Notes: generated by a model not told the origin, from the sequence alone. A stretch of DNA of 64,000 nucleotides from an uncultured Acetatifactor sp. (GCA_910583845.1 CAJUAB010000012.1:1-64000), one strand, 5' to 3'. Positions 26,335-35,569 are shown, numbered from the stretch's first letter. Numbers and translations are program-made.

Positions 26335-27455
26335 AGATTGTCGATGCTGCTGTACAGCTCCCGGTATGTCAGCTCCCGGCTGATGGCCCTGTCCATGCTC
26401 CCGCCCTCCACCAGTCTCTGCAGCTCCTGTCTGGTGGTCTGGGTGGCCCGGCCAAGGAGGCTCCGGATAATGTCATTGCCGCTGGTGTTGATCCAGAACG
26501 GCCTGGGCTCCGCGTCAGGCTCCGCGCGCAGCAGATCTACGTAATTGATCACATCCCATGGGCAGTAGATCCCTGTATCTCCAAAGAGATATCCGTCGTA
26601 CCACTCTTTTACCGCCTCATACCTTTCGCAGAAGCCATAATAAGCAAGCATCTCCCTGACTTCCTCATCCGTAAAGCCAAACCATTTGCTGAACTCTCTG
26701 TTTTCCACTGTCATGACATTCAGATTGTTCAATCCGGTGAAGATACTCTCCCTGGACATCCGCAGGCATCCCGTCAGCACAGCGCAGAACAGGCTGTCGT
26801 TGCTTTTCAGCGCCTGCCCCAGCAGTCTGCGGATCATCGAAAGCATCTGGTCATAATACCCGTAATACTGCGCCTTGTCCAGCGGCACATCATACTCGTC
26901 GATCAGAAGGATGGCCTTTTGTCCATAATGCTTATACAGAAGCTCAGACAGCAGACGAAGGCCGTCCGTCATGACATCATCGGTCATGACAAAGCTTTCC
27001 TGCCCTGGGCGGCCAATTTCGATCAAGCTGCGATATCGCTCCCTGTCCCCGGCCGAGAGCCTCTCGCTGTCCGCCAGAAACCGGAAACGCAAAGCCTCCC
27101 CGCCCACCACCGAGCACAGCGCCGCCCTGGCCGTCTCAAAGTTCATAAATTCCACGCCCTTGAGGGTGACGGAGATCACCGGGTACTTCCCCATATAGTG
27201 TTCGCACAGCTCCCTGTCCCCGGCTATTTCCAGCCCTTCAAACAGCGTCGGATCGCTCCCGTATCCGAAAAAATATTTCAGCATGCTCATGTTCAGGGAC
27301 TTGCCGAACCTCCGGGGACGGGTGAAAAGAGTCACTTCGCTCCGGTTCGTCAGCAGTTCTCCGATCAGCCCTGTCTTATCCACATAGTAAAAATGATCTG
27401 TACGGATTTTCTCAAAATTCTCCACACCGATGGGCAGCATCTTCTTCGCTTCCAT
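26262..27455 (-). CDS. AAA-ATPase-like protein (DUF1703-type), copy 2
   Basis: A 397-residue frame collinear with copy 1. Walker-type motifs RPRRFGKS and LLIDEYD are identical, but residues about 15-40 (EKIRTDHFYYVDKTGLI) and about 240-285 (NVMTVENREF, GFCERYEAVKE) differ sharply while the flanking sequence is the same. This mosaic pattern points to duplication plus gene conversion, with the two patches kept or imported separately. The gap downstream to copy 1 is 56 bases. Its upstream region carries a duplicated TATAAT-containing repeat. Confidence 0.8.
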   Translation of the reverse strand: MEAKKMLPIGVENFEKIRTDHFYYVDKTGLIGELLTNRSEVTLFTRPRRFGKSLNMSMLKYFFGYGSDPTLFEGLEIAGDRELCEHYMGKYPVISVTLKGVEFMNFETARAALCSVVGGEALRFRFLADSERLSAGDRERYRSLIEIGRPGQESFVMTDDVMTDGLRLLSELLYKHYGQKAILLIDEYDVPLDKAQYYGYYDQMLSMIRRLLGQALKSNDSLFCAVLTGCLRMSRESIFTGLNNLNVMTVENREFSKWFGFTDEEVREMLAYYGFCERYEAVKEWYDGYLFGDTGIYCPWDVINYVDLLRAEPDAEPRPFWINTSGNDIIRSLLGRATQTTRQELQRLVEGGSMDRAISRELTYRELYSSIDNLWSVLYATGYLTVRERPRGRYSGW

Positions 27456-27645
27456 ATATGTCTTTTCCTCCGCTGTTATCGTGACATTCCCATTTTCCCC
27501 GGTCCCACTCTACGGTTTCCACTGTTCAGGTTTCACCGCTCTGCCTCCTGCGGGCACCTCCTGCCTCATTCCGGCCCGGATACAGTCCGTATATCATGCG
27601 CGCAGTCCACTCATGACGGATGTCCTTCCGCCCATCTTCTGTCAG

Positions 27646-27665
27646 GAACAAGGTCATTATATCAT
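27646..27665. repeat. 20-bp direct repeat, unit 1 (contains TATAAT on minus strand)
   Basis: GAACAAGGTCATTATATCAT here is repeated exactly at 27698-27717, 52 bp apart. On the minus strand each unit holds a TATAAT, so they could be paired -10 elements for AAA-ATPase copy 2. No good -35 is evident. The rest of the 464-bp gap (27456-27919) holds the terminator at 27858-27907 and a small inverted repeat TGTAC/GTACA at 27666-27681. Confidence 0.6.
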
Positions 27666-27697
27666 GTGTACACTTCGTACATGATCCGGATGGCCCT

Positions 27698-27717
27698 GAA
27701 CAAGGTCATTATATCAT
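27698..27717. repeat. 20-bp direct repeat, unit 2
   Basis: Exact copy of the unit at 27646-27665, same orientation. It may be a duplicated promoter element or a scar of the tandem duplication that produced the two AAA-ATPase copies. Confidence 0.6.
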
Positions 27718-27857
27718 AAATCAGACCGTATTTCCAGAAAATACTGCTTTCCCCTGTCATAGATCATCCTGAAGCGAATGGCCCGAATCCCCCGCTTATT
27801 ATGATTTTCCCTCCATGACAACAGAAGTCCCACTCCCGCGGATTCTGCCTGCATAAA

Positions 27858-27907
27858 CGAAAAAAGTCCCTGAGAATGCCCCACGCTTCCGGCATTCCCC
27901 GGGACTT
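27858..27907 (-). terminator. Intrinsic terminator of the CDP-sugar operon
   Basis: AAGTCCC...AATGCC (27864-27880) pairs with GGCATT...GGGACTT (27891-27907) apart from a short internal mismatch. On the minus strand the stem is followed by a run of T. It sits just past the stop at 27920 and closes the 41.3-27.9 kb operon. Confidence 0.85.
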
Positions 27908-27919
27908 GCCATTCCATTA

Positions 27920-30043
27920 TTAGCAGTCAATATGCTTGTCTTCCCCGGCCCCGAACCTAACAAAATCAATTCCCGCATGATCTGCATGGACGATCATTAC
28001 ATCCCACAGATCCTCTGTCACCGTGCCCTGTCTTCTACAGTAAGTCCAGGAGCCCGCAGGCTTCTTGTCCTGAAAATCCTCCATCTTATTGCATCCCAAT
28101 GAAACAATTGGAAACAGCCTTTTCGTGTAAATCTGCTCGCCATGGTTATGCCCATGCACATAGGCCAGTATCTTTCTGCCTGTCCTGTGATACGACTCCA
28201 GTATCCCCATAAGCTCCTCACCGTTTCGGATCTGGTCACTCCAGTAGTGAATCTCCGGAAGCGGCGGCACATGCGAACACACCAGAGCGGCCCACCCCTC
28301 CGCCATACTCTCAAGCGTATTTCTCACCCAATCCAGCTCCTCCGGAGGGAAGCCATATCTCACCTGCTCCAGATAATCAAAGGAGTACAGAAACAGAACG
28401 CGGAGCCTCTGCGCCGGAAAATCCACATAGTACCAGGGCTTTTCTCTGCCCAGATAGAAGGCGCTCATCTCTCCTTCCGTCATTTTCTCCGGATTGTCGC
28501 GGAAATAGTTGGAGTCGTGATTCCCGCAGCACAGGTAAACCGTTTTCCCCGTCCTCCTCATATCCGCCATCACCTGCTCCGCGGATTCTCTGGTACGGGC
28601 CAGAGGCAATATGCCGTCTGTCAGGTCCCCCAGATGAATGATCCCGTGAAGAGGCACCCTCGACGCAACCTGCCCGAGATTATAAGCGGATCTTTCCCAA
28701 GTGCCGTTGTTGACAAAATGCGTATCCGTAAGCACGGCAAACGCCAGGTCATCTTCTCCCAAAAGCTCCCAGACTCTCTCTATTGTCAAAAATGCCTCGG
28801 CCTGAAAACAGGGAGCCCATTCCACCGCTTTATCCTGAGATGTTCCCAGAATTTTCAGCGCGTCTGCCAAAATGCCGTTGTTTTCCGTAATAGGTCCTGC
28901 ATGTGGCCGTACTCTGGCCGCCACCCGCACGAAGCACTCTTCCTCAAAAGTAAACGTCCCCGAGCGCCATATATCCGTTTCCCGAATATAAGTTGCCCAA
29001 TTTTGCTCCGGCTCATAACAATAGGTATGAATCAGCTCCCCCTTTATCTCCGGAGAATAACGGTAAATCCGATATTCCACCCTGTCATCCGCCTCCAGGA
29101 TATCCCCGGGGTAAACATGATAAAGATGCCCTGTTGCCCAGCACTCCCTTTCATCGTTCTGTAAATATCCTGTGTTTTCCTGAATGCTTTTCCCCTGTTC
29201 CAGGAAAATCTGCATGGGCAAAACCTTTTTCAGTGAAACATAGGCTTCCGGAATATTGGTAAAAATGCCTGTGACACCCAACAGCTCCAGCTTCTCCGTA
29301 TCCTGTATCTCGATATCCCTGCTCTCCGGGAAAAACGGTTCGTATGTTCCGGAATTCCAGGCACGCACCTGCAGTCCGCCGCTTCCGGATAATTCCGGCT
29401 CACCGGTGCCATTCCCTCTGTCCGGCATCAGAATATCCGGGCATCCTTTTCCCGTAAGCAGCGCCATATCCTCCGCCTTAATATAGGGATGTATGGCATC
29501 TGCCCGAATTTCCTTCGCAGCCTGGAGACATCCCCACACACTGCCGGACAGAATCGCCACGTTGGCACCGGGAGCCAGCTCCCGGATCAGCCGGATAGAA
29601 TCTGGGTTAAATGAACTGTAGACAACAAATGCTTCCAGTTCATATTCCCCCACCAGATCCAGGATTTTCCGCTCCATACCTTCATAGCGCACCACACTGT
29701 TTTTCAGCTCTATATTGATGAGCAGACCCTCCCTGCGGCATATCGGAGCCAGAAGCGCAAACACCTCTCTCATCGTGGGAATCGTCTCATATAGTTTGCT
29801 GCCCTTCTCATTGGGTTGTATCCTGAGCTGCTTTAATTCCCACAGCGTCATGTCCTTCACATAGCCGCTGCCGTCCGTGGTACGATCCACTTTCTCATCG
29901 TGGATCACTACGATCTCTCCGTCCCTTGACAGTTGGATATCCAGTTCGATGCCCGTGATCCCGTACCGGACAGCTTCCTGAAAAGAGGACAGTGTATTTT
30001 CCGGATATCTGTAACTGCATCCTCTATGCGCCCAAATCTCCAT
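27920..30043 (-). CDS. Glycerophosphodiester phosphodiesterase fused to metallophosphatase
   Basis: A 707-residue protein. The ATG at 30043 has GGGAGA 5 bases upstream and overlaps the preceding gene by 20 bases. Residues 1-245 are a GDPD domain (AHRGCSYRYPENTLSSF, ELDIQLSRDG, VIHDEKVDRTTDG). Residues about 265-420 form an all-beta looking middle region. Residues about 430-690 are a calcineurin-like metallophosphatase with DTH, GDLTDG, GNHDSN, SHVPP and HGHNHG. No signal peptide, so it should act in the cytoplasm. A two-step release of glycerol or another alcohol phosphate and then phosphate from a glycerophosphodiester is a reasonable inference, given the TagD-like gene next to it. Confidence 0.88.
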   Translation of the reverse strand: MEIWAHRGCSYRYPENTLSSFQEAVRYGITGIELDIQLSRDGEIVVIHDEKVDRTTDGSGYVKDMTLWELKQLRIQPNEKGSKLYETIPTMREVFALLAPICRREGLLINIELKNSVVRYEGMERKILDLVGEYELEAFVVYSSFNPDSIRLIRELAPGANVAILSGSVWGCLQAAKEIRADAIHPYIKAEDMALLTGKGCPDILMPDRGNGTGEPELSGSGGLQVRAWNSGTYEPFFPESRDIEIQDTEKLELLGVTGIFTNIPEAYVSLKKVLPMQIFLEQGKSIQENTGYLQNDERECWATGHLYHVYPGDILEADDRVEYRIYRYSPEIKGELIHTYCYEPEQNWATYIRETDIWRSGTFTFEEECFVRVAARVRPHAGPITENNGILADALKILGTSQDKAVEWAPCFQAEAFLTIERVWELLGEDDLAFAVLTDTHFVNNGTWERSAYNLGQVASRVPLHGIIHLGDLTDGILPLARTRESAEQVMADMRRTGKTVYLCCGNHDSNYFRDNPEKMTEGEMSAFYLGREKPWYYVDFPAQRLRVLFLYSFDYLEQVRYGFPPEELDWVRNTLESMAEGWAALVCSHVPPLPEIHYWSDQIRNGEELMGILESYHRTGRKILAYVHGHNHGEQIYTKRLFPIVSLGCNKMEDFQDKKPAGSWTYCRRQGTVTEDLWDVMIVHADHAGIDFVRFGAGEDKHIDC

Positions 30044-31385
30044 TTTTATCTCCCAGCCTTTTCTCAAGAAACTTCTCCATCACACCTGCGATCGCAATGG
30101 AATCTTCCGCTGTAAACTTGTAGGACCGGCCCTGATGTCCATGAATCATATAAGCAAAATCGCTGATCTCATACCGCAGCCCCTGGCCCAGGAACTTGGA
30201 AAAGTATCGATCCTTCTTGTTGGGGTCCTCATAGCGCACCTCAAAATACTGGGTCAGCCACCAGGGAGACTCTGCAAGGATATATCCCTTGGTTCCTGAG
30301 ATCAGCAGCTGTCCCTCGGATTTTACGCCCACGCCGCTCTTGGACATGGCCATCCCGTTCTCATAGCGGAAAGAAGCCTTTGTGTACAGATCAACGCCGT
30401 TTTCATCCAGGATACTGTCAAACCGCACTTCCTTGTAATCCGCCCCCATGAGCTTGATGATGGGCAACAGTGTATGGCTGCCAAACTCCGTGAACGCCCC
30501 ACCGTATCTCCAGTCTGTCCGCTCCCGCAAATCCGCTGGGGTCAGCCTGGTAAAACAGGCCTCCACATCACAGATTTTACCTATGGTTCCCGTCTTGGCA
30601 ATGCCTATCATCTGAACAAACCCGGGACAATATGCCGTCTTGATAGCCTCCAGAAGCACTTTCCCCTGTTGCCCGGCAATGGCAAACAGCTCCTCGGCTT
30701 CCCGTCTGGAGAATGCCAGCGGCTTTTCGCAGAGCACATGTTTCCCCTGTTCCAACGCGGCCTTTGCGTAGTTATAATGGGTTTCATGAGGAGACGCAAT
30801 ATAAACGGCATCCACCTCATCCCAGAAATCCTCCAACACATCTGTGGCCAGGTCCAGCTCAAACTGTCTGGCAAACAACTGCGCGCTGGCCAGATGCGGA
30901 TTGTATACACTGTTGACCAGCACGCCGCTGACATATTTGGCCTCCGGCACAAAGCGCATGGCAATCCGTCCGCTGCCGATCACGCCGATCCGGATAATAT
31001 TATGTCCCTTCTCACGCATCTGCGTGGAGGATATATTCTTTGTCCTCTCCAGATAGACCACCTGGCAATAGGGTTCCAGATACTCAAAAGCCCCCTGCCA
31101 GTCAGAACCCACCGTGAAAATGTCCACGCCGTATTTTTGCACATCCTCCACCTTCTGGCCCGGATGGTCCTCCACAATAACCTCATCGGCAAATCCGCTG
31201 CCGCGCACATTTTCAATACGCTTGTCCAGGGAATCCACAATATTCAGTTTTCCCCTGGACTCGTCATACTGCTCTGTGGTAACCCCCACGATCAGATAAT
31301 CGCCCAGCGCCTTGGCACGCTTTAAAAGATTGTAGTGCCCCTCATGAAACAGGTCAAACGACCCATATGTGATCACTCGTTTCAT
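30024..31385 (-). CDS. TagD-like cytidylyltransferase fused to Gfo/Idh/MocA oxidoreductase
   Basis: A 453-residue fusion. Residues 1-135 are a glycerol-3-phosphate cytidylyltransferase-like domain: YGSFDLFHEGHYNLL has the HxGH site, and ERTKNISSTQMR the C-terminal ISSTxxR motif. Residues about 140-450 are a Gfo/Idh/MocA NAD(P)-dependent oxidoreductase: IGVIGSGRIAMRF, then HETHYNYAKAAL and CEKPLAFS with the catalytic-type EKP lysine. It should make a CDP-polyol or CDP-linked compound and oxidise or reduce a sugar-like substrate; whether both act on one molecule is unknown. Located between a polyprenyl GT2 and the GDPD fusion in the CDP-sugar operon. Confidence 0.87.
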   Translation of the reverse strand: MKRVITYGSFDLFHEGHYNLLKRAKALGDYLIVGVTTEQYDESRGKLNIVDSLDKRIENVRGSGFADEVIVEDHPGQKVEDVQKYGVDIFTVGSDWQGAFEYLEPYCQVVYLERTKNISSTQMREKGHNIIRIGVIGSGRIAMRFVPEAKYVSGVLVNSVYNPHLASAQLFARQFELDLATDVLEDFWDEVDAVYIASPHETHYNYAKAALEQGKHVLCEKPLAFSRREAEELFAIAGQQGKVLLEAIKTAYCPGFVQMIGIAKTGTIGKICDVEACFTRLTPADLRERTDWRYGGAFTEFGSHTLLPIIKLMGADYKEVRFDSILDENGVDLYTKASFRYENGMAMSKSGVGVKSEGQLLISGTKGYILAESPWWLTQYFEVRYEDPNKKDRYFSKFLGQGLRYEISDFAYMIHGHQGRSYKFTAEDSIAIAGVMEKFLEKRLGDKNGDLGA

Positions 31386-31405
31386 TTCTGTACCCCGCTC
31401 CGCTT

Positions 31406-32377
31406 TTACGACTGCGTTTCCTCCTCGTCAAAATTCAGCCTCTTCTCTTCCACCACTAACGGCCTGTGGATCACACGAGTATTTATATTTAATATATATT
31501 CCCCCAACAGCCCGATAAAAAACAGCTGTACTGATCCCAGGAAAAAAATACCCATAATCATGGGCGCGTTACCCGCCTGAAAAGTATACCAATGCGTCAG
31601 CTTGTATATCATATAGAACAACGCGATACACAGACTGATGGCGGAGGCTATAAAGCCGACAAACGTCGCCAGACGCAGCCCCACCTTCGTATAGGAAGTA
31701 AAACTCAGCATGGCCGCGTCATACAGACTGTAGAAATTGTTATGGGTCTTGCCAGCCCTGCGTCTGGCCTGCTCATACTCTATTTCCACACGGTTGAAGC
31801 CGTGTCCGTATTCCGCCACGATTCCCCGGATAAAGGGGATGGGGTCATCCAGCTGCCGCAGAATCGCAATAAAAGTCTTATCATACAGCCCGAATCCGGT
31901 AAAATGCTCTATCATCTGTGTAGTGGACATGTTCTTGATCAGCTTATAATATACGGAACGGAGCAGATAAATAAACTTATTTTCCTTGCTGCTGGTCTTA
32001 ATGCCACTGACAATCTTATGCCCTTTCTCCCATTCCCGCACAAAGGTGGGAATCAGTTCCACCGGGTCCTGAAAATCGCAGCACATACAGATCACGCAAT
32101 CGCCGGTAGCCTGACACATGGCATAGAACGGGGAGTTGAACTGACCAAAATTTGTCACATTGAAGATAGCCTTCACCTTTCGATTCTCCTGGCACAGCCT
32201 CTCCAGAATATCCCGCGTGCCATCCGTGGAGCAGTTGTCAATAAACAATACCTCATAGTCATAACCGGGCAATGCCTCCTCCAACACGTTAATGACCGCA
32301 AAACATATGGGGTCAACATTTTCCACCTCGTTATAACAGGGGATTACCACACTTATCTTTTTCATCTTCCAGCTCAA
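31406..32377 (-). CDS. Polyprenyl-phosphate glycosyltransferase, GT2 with two C-terminal helices
   Basis: A 323-residue enzyme of the GtrB/ArnC-like type. ISVVIPCYNEVENV at the start, FIDNCSTDGTRDI, the acidic site CMCCDFQDPVE near residue 97 and a C-terminal pair of transmembrane helices (about 235-260 and 272-300). It would load a sugar from an NDP donor onto polyprenyl phosphate. The DxD-equivalent reads CCDFQDP, as in many GtrB relatives. Twenty bases separate it from the TagD fusion downstream. Confidence 0.88.
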   Translation of the reverse strand: MSWKMKKISVVIPCYNEVENVDPICFAVINVLEEALPGYDYEVLFIDNCSTDGTRDILERLCQENRKVKAIFNVTNFGQFNSPFYAMCQATGDCVICMCCDFQDPVELIPTFVREWEKGHKIVSGIKTSSKENKFIYLLRSVYYKLIKNMSTTQMIEHFTGFGLYDKTFIAILRQLDDPIPFIRGIVAEYGHGFNRVEIEYEQARRRAGKTHNNFYSLYDAAMLSFTSYTKVGLRLATFVGFIASAISLCIALFYMIYKLTHWYTFQAGNAPMIMGIFFLGSVQLFFIGLLGEYILNINTRVIHRPLVVEEKRLNFDEEETQS

Positions 32378-32437
32378 CTTTCCTGTACAATTTTTTGAAT
32401 CCTGCCGCCCTTATTATATCCTCCGGAGGCAGAAAGA

Positions 32438-33433
32438 TCAATCCTTGCTCAGTTTTTTCCTGGTCCATGCATGAAGCGGCTGCATGATCACAGCCGTCAG
32501 CAATGTTCCCCCCAGAACCAGTCCCACGCGCAAAGGCCAGGCGGCCTGGGAAATTTGATCCAATCCAAGAAACACAAACTGATATATATAGATCCCGGTA
32601 GAATATCTGCCCAAAACCTTCAGAAAAATATTTCCAGGCCGGAAATAAGTGAGGAAAATAAACATGATTCCTAAAAATGCCAGGCACAACAGATTGCGGA
32701 GATACACCATGCCTACCAGACTGTCCAACCCGGACAGGGAACTCAGCATCCCCAGAGCAGCAGCCGCCAGAATCACAATCTTTCCAATGCCTTTGTCCAG
32801 AAAAGACCGGATCGCGTCAAAATACTCGTAAAAGAAAAGCCCCGCCGGAAACGCGAACGCGCTCATATAATACCCCTGAATTACACCGGCCCGGAACAGA
32901 ACGTTTGCGCCAATGACCGTGATAACCGCGATCAGAATATTCCGCAGCCGTTCCGGCACAAACCTGTATATAAAATAGAACAACACATAAAAAAATGTAA
33001 GTTCCCAGATATACCAGTTTGTCTTCCGCAGATACTGAATCAGAATATTCTCATCCACACCGCTGTTGCCCATTACGAGTCCCGCAATAACCCTGCACGC
33101 AAAAGCATAGATTGACAGCATGAACAGATAACCGCATTTGCGCACAAGGAAATGATCCAGATAGTTCTTTTTTTGGTGAAAGGAACGACTTAACCCCCAT
33201 CCTGACACAAAAAAGAAAAACGCAACCGAAATCAGCATAAATTTCCCCAATGGGTACAGCCATGTCTTTTCATATCGGATGACATGTCCTACAACAATCT
33301 CTATGGCAAACAGTCCTCTCAGACTGTTAAAGCTCTGGAAATACTCCCCTTCGTTCGCGGCACGTCTGTATTGGAGCCCGTATATCAGCAAAAATGCCAG
33401 TACCGCGTAAATCATTACAGACAGAAAAACCAT
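32438..33433 (-). CDS. Membrane O-acyltransferase (acyltransferase family 3)
   Basis: A 331-residue polytopic protein. The ATG at 33433 has GGAGGAG 7 bases upstream and lies four bases past the stop of the preceding gene. SLRGLFAIEIVVGHV provides the family's conserved histidine (RGxxxxxVxxGH pattern) and FFFFVSGWGLSRSF the second motif. Family members (OafA, WecH) O-acetylate surface glycans from the cytoplasmic side. Its place inside the operon argues for acetylation of the glycan whose CDP-sugar is made by the neighbouring genes. Confidence 0.87.
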   Translation of the reverse strand: MVFLSVMIYAVLAFLLIYGLQYRRAANEGEYFQSFNSLRGLFAIEIVVGHVIRYEKTWLYPLGKFMLISVAFFFFVSGWGLSRSFHQKKNYLDHFLVRKCGYLFMLSIYAFACRVIAGLVMGNSGVDENILIQYLRKTNWYIWELTFFYVLFYFIYRFVPERLRNILIAVITVIGANVLFRAGVIQGYYMSAFAFPAGLFFYEYFDAIRSFLDKGIGKIVILAAAALGMLSSLSGLDSLVGMVYLRNLLCLAFLGIMFIFLTYFRPGNIFLKVLGRYSTGIYIYQFVFLGLDQISQAAWPLRVGLVLGGTLLTAVIMQPLHAWTRKKLSKD

Positions 33434-33437
33434 GGTA

Positions 33438-34403
33438 CTACTCCTCCGCATTGCTCATAAGCTCTGTCAGCAGTTTACGTATTCCCTCCTCAAAAGAAAC
33501 CTGCGCCGCAAATCCTGTGTCCCGCCTTAGTTCTGTTATATCTCCCGACAGCCGCATCAACTGGCCCGCCCCATAGGGAAGCTCCCCCATGCCGATCGTT
33601 CCGGCTCTGCGCCCCCTGCGCCTCATCTCTTCACATACGATGTCGTACATCTGATACAGATAGTCCTTCAAAGGGCGGGACTGGCCCCCGCACAGCACAT
33701 AGATCTTACCCGCGATGCCTTTCCCGGCCATAAGCCGCATCGCGAAAGCCGCGTCATCGCTGTAGAGATAGTCCCAGATCTGTTCCCCGGCGGTGAAACT
33801 GACATGCTCGCCCCGCAGGAGTTTATTCAAAGCCACGGTAATCATGTCCTGGCCGCCATGGGGGCCGTACACACTGAGCACTCTGGCCCATATATGCCTT
33901 ATTCCCCTTGTTTCGCAGCTGACACGACTCATCTGTCCCGCGCACAGCTTGGCCATACCGTAGCCCGTCTCCGGGAAAGCAGGAGTCCGGGAGTCCAAAG
34001 GCCGGGAACCTGTCGGCTCCTGATACCTGCCGTACTCAGCCTGAGAGCCGGCACCCACAAACACACCGCATCCCATGCGGTGCGCCAGCTCCACCGCGTC
34101 CAGGGTCCAACGGATATTATCCGTCTGCAAGGCCATGTCATTTCTGGACTGCCCGGTGGTTCCGGCCCAGGCCAGATGATAGAAGGTGTCATATTTTTTT
34201 GTCCACGGCCTACCGGCCAATCCGGCGTATTCACTCAGATCAGCCTCCCACACTTCCACACCGGGTATCTCCCGCAAGATCCTGTTCCTGTCCGATGCCC
34301 TGTGGCATATGGCCAGCACCTCTTCTCCCGCCGCCGCGCATTGCTGTGCCAGGGCTGTTCCGATCATCCCGGAAGCACCGGAAATCACTGTTCTCCCACC
34401 CAT
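33438..34403 (-). CDS. NAD-dependent epimerase/reductase (SDR), CDP-sugar pathway
   Basis: A 321-residue extended SDR: VISGASGMIGTALAQQ carries the GxxGxxG dinucleotide site, and TGYGMAKLCAGQ the YxxxK catalytic pair near residue 150. In loci with RfbF, RfbG and RfbH this position is normally taken by a terminal C4 reductase (abequose or paratose synthase, or YerF in yersiniose synthesis). With a thiamine-diphosphate enzyme also present, a YerF-like ketone reductase is my preferred reading, though this is inference. It overlaps none of its neighbours but is only four bases from the acyltransferase start. Confidence 0.8.
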   Translation of the reverse strand: MGGRTVISGASGMIGTALAQQCAAAGEEVLAICHRASDRNRILREIPGVEVWEADLSEYAGLAGRPWTKKYDTFYHLAWAGTTGQSRNDMALQTDNIRWTLDAVELAHRMGCGVFVGAGSQAEYGRYQEPTGSRPLDSRTPAFPETGYGMAKLCAGQMSRVSCETRGIRHIWARVLSVYGPHGGQDMITVALNKLLRGEHVSFTAGEQIWDYLYSDDAAFAMRLMAGKGIAGKIYVLCGGQSRPLKDYLYQMYDIVCEEMRRRGRRAGTIGMGELPYGAGQLMRLSGDITELRRDTGFAAQVSFEEGIRKLLTELMSNAEE

Positions 34404-34495
34404 ACAAACACCCCTGTTCTCCCATTATAGTCCTGCCTGTTCAGACAGCTCCAAGTCATCCCACTTTAGAGCATATTTGAAAAACGCTTTCCGGC

Positions 34496-35551
34496 TCAGC
34501 CAAGGAACTCGCATATCTGTCCCAGCGTGTATTCCCGCATGTTTTCCTTCTTCGAACAGGCCGCATACCACTGCGCCGTCCGGGAAACGGCAGTCTTCAC
34601 ATCCCATCTGGGCTGCCACCCAAATGTATTTTTCAACCTGGAACAGTCCAGCTTAAGATAATTTGCCTCATGAGGACCGGCAGTCCGCGCCGCATGCCAG
34701 GCCAGAGACTCTCCAGTCTGTTCCTGCCAGCAGCGGGCAAAATATTCCGTCATCTGTCTTGTAGTCCAGCAGTCCCCCTCATCCGGCCCCACATTGTAGC
34801 TTCCGGCCAGCTCCGTTTTCTCATACTGTCTCCGTAAGATCATCAAATAGGCTGCCAGCGGTTCCAGCACATGCTGATAGGGCCGGACAGAAGCCGGATT
34901 TCTGAGTTTTATATCCTCATGGCTCACCGCCGCCCTGTAGCAGTCGGGAATGATGCGGTCTGCCGCGAAATCTCCCCCTCCGATGACATTCCCCGCCCGC
35001 GCGGTGGAAATTGCGGGACCTTCCTGGAAAAAGGAATTCCGGTAGGAACAGGTGACCAGTTCCGAGCATGATTTGGAATTGGAATAGGGATCATACCCAT
35101 TCAATTCCTCATTCTCACGATATCCCCATTCCCACTCCCTGTTTCTGTATACCTTATCCGTGGTCACATTCAGAAAGGACCGGACGCTGTCGCTTTCCCG
35201 CACACATTCCAGAATGTGAACAGTGCCCATCACATTCACATCATAGGTATATACGGGATTTTGATAACCTTCGCGGACAATGGGCTGCGCCGCCATATGC
35301 AGAACCAGTTCCGGCTGTGTCTGCCGCATCACGCTCCGCAGCTTTTCCAGATCCCGGATGTCTCCGTAAACGGAACGCACCCTCTTCTCCAGGCCGCAGA
35401 TCCGATACATGGAAGGCCCGGAGGGCGGCTCCAGACTGTATCCTGTCACCTCCGCGCCCAGATGCAGCAGCAGCTCGCAAAGCCAGCTGCCCTTGAATCC
35501 CGTATGTCCGGTCACCAGTATTTTTCGGTCTCTGAAAAAGCTCCGCTCCAT
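34496..35551 (-). CDS. rfbG: CDP-glucose 4,6-dehydratase
   Basis: A 351-residue SDR closely matching RfbG/DdhB: VTGHTGFKGSWLCELL at the NAD site, GDIRDLEKL, LHMAAQPIVR, VTTDKVYRN and the catalytic YSNSK. It converts CDP-glucose to CDP-4-keto-6-deoxyglucose, the second step toward CDP-3,6-dideoxyhexoses. It follows the thiamine-diphosphate enzyme by 18 bases and shares the operon with RfbF and RfbH. Confidence 0.93.
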   Translation of the reverse strand: MERSFFRDRKILVTGHTGFKGSWLCELLLHLGAEVTGYSLEPPSGPSMYRICGLEKRVRSVYGDIRDLEKLRSVMRQTQPELVLHMAAQPIVREGYQNPVYTYDVNVMGTVHILECVRESDSVRSFLNVTTDKVYRNREWEWGYRENEELNGYDPYSNSKSCSELVTCSYRNSFFQEGPAISTARAGNVIGGGDFAADRIIPDCYRAAVSHEDIKLRNPASVRPYQHVLEPLAAYLMILRRQYEKTELAGSYNVGPDEGDCWTTRQMTEYFARCWQEQTGESLAWHAARTAGPHEANYLKLDCSRLKNTFGWQPRWDVKTAVSRTAQWYAACSKKENMREYTLGQICEFLG

Positions 35552-35569
35552 CGTTCATCCCCTTTTCAC

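Noticed and set aside
24479..27719. Long rightward open frames (455 and 487 codons) across the AAA-ATPase copies
   Set aside because: They are antisense to frames with clear Walker and nuclease motifs, show no family features and arise from GC-rich codon bias.
28142..29164. A 340-codon rightward frame opposite the GDPD fusion
   Set aside because: Antisense to the metallophosphatase motifs and without a ribosome site.
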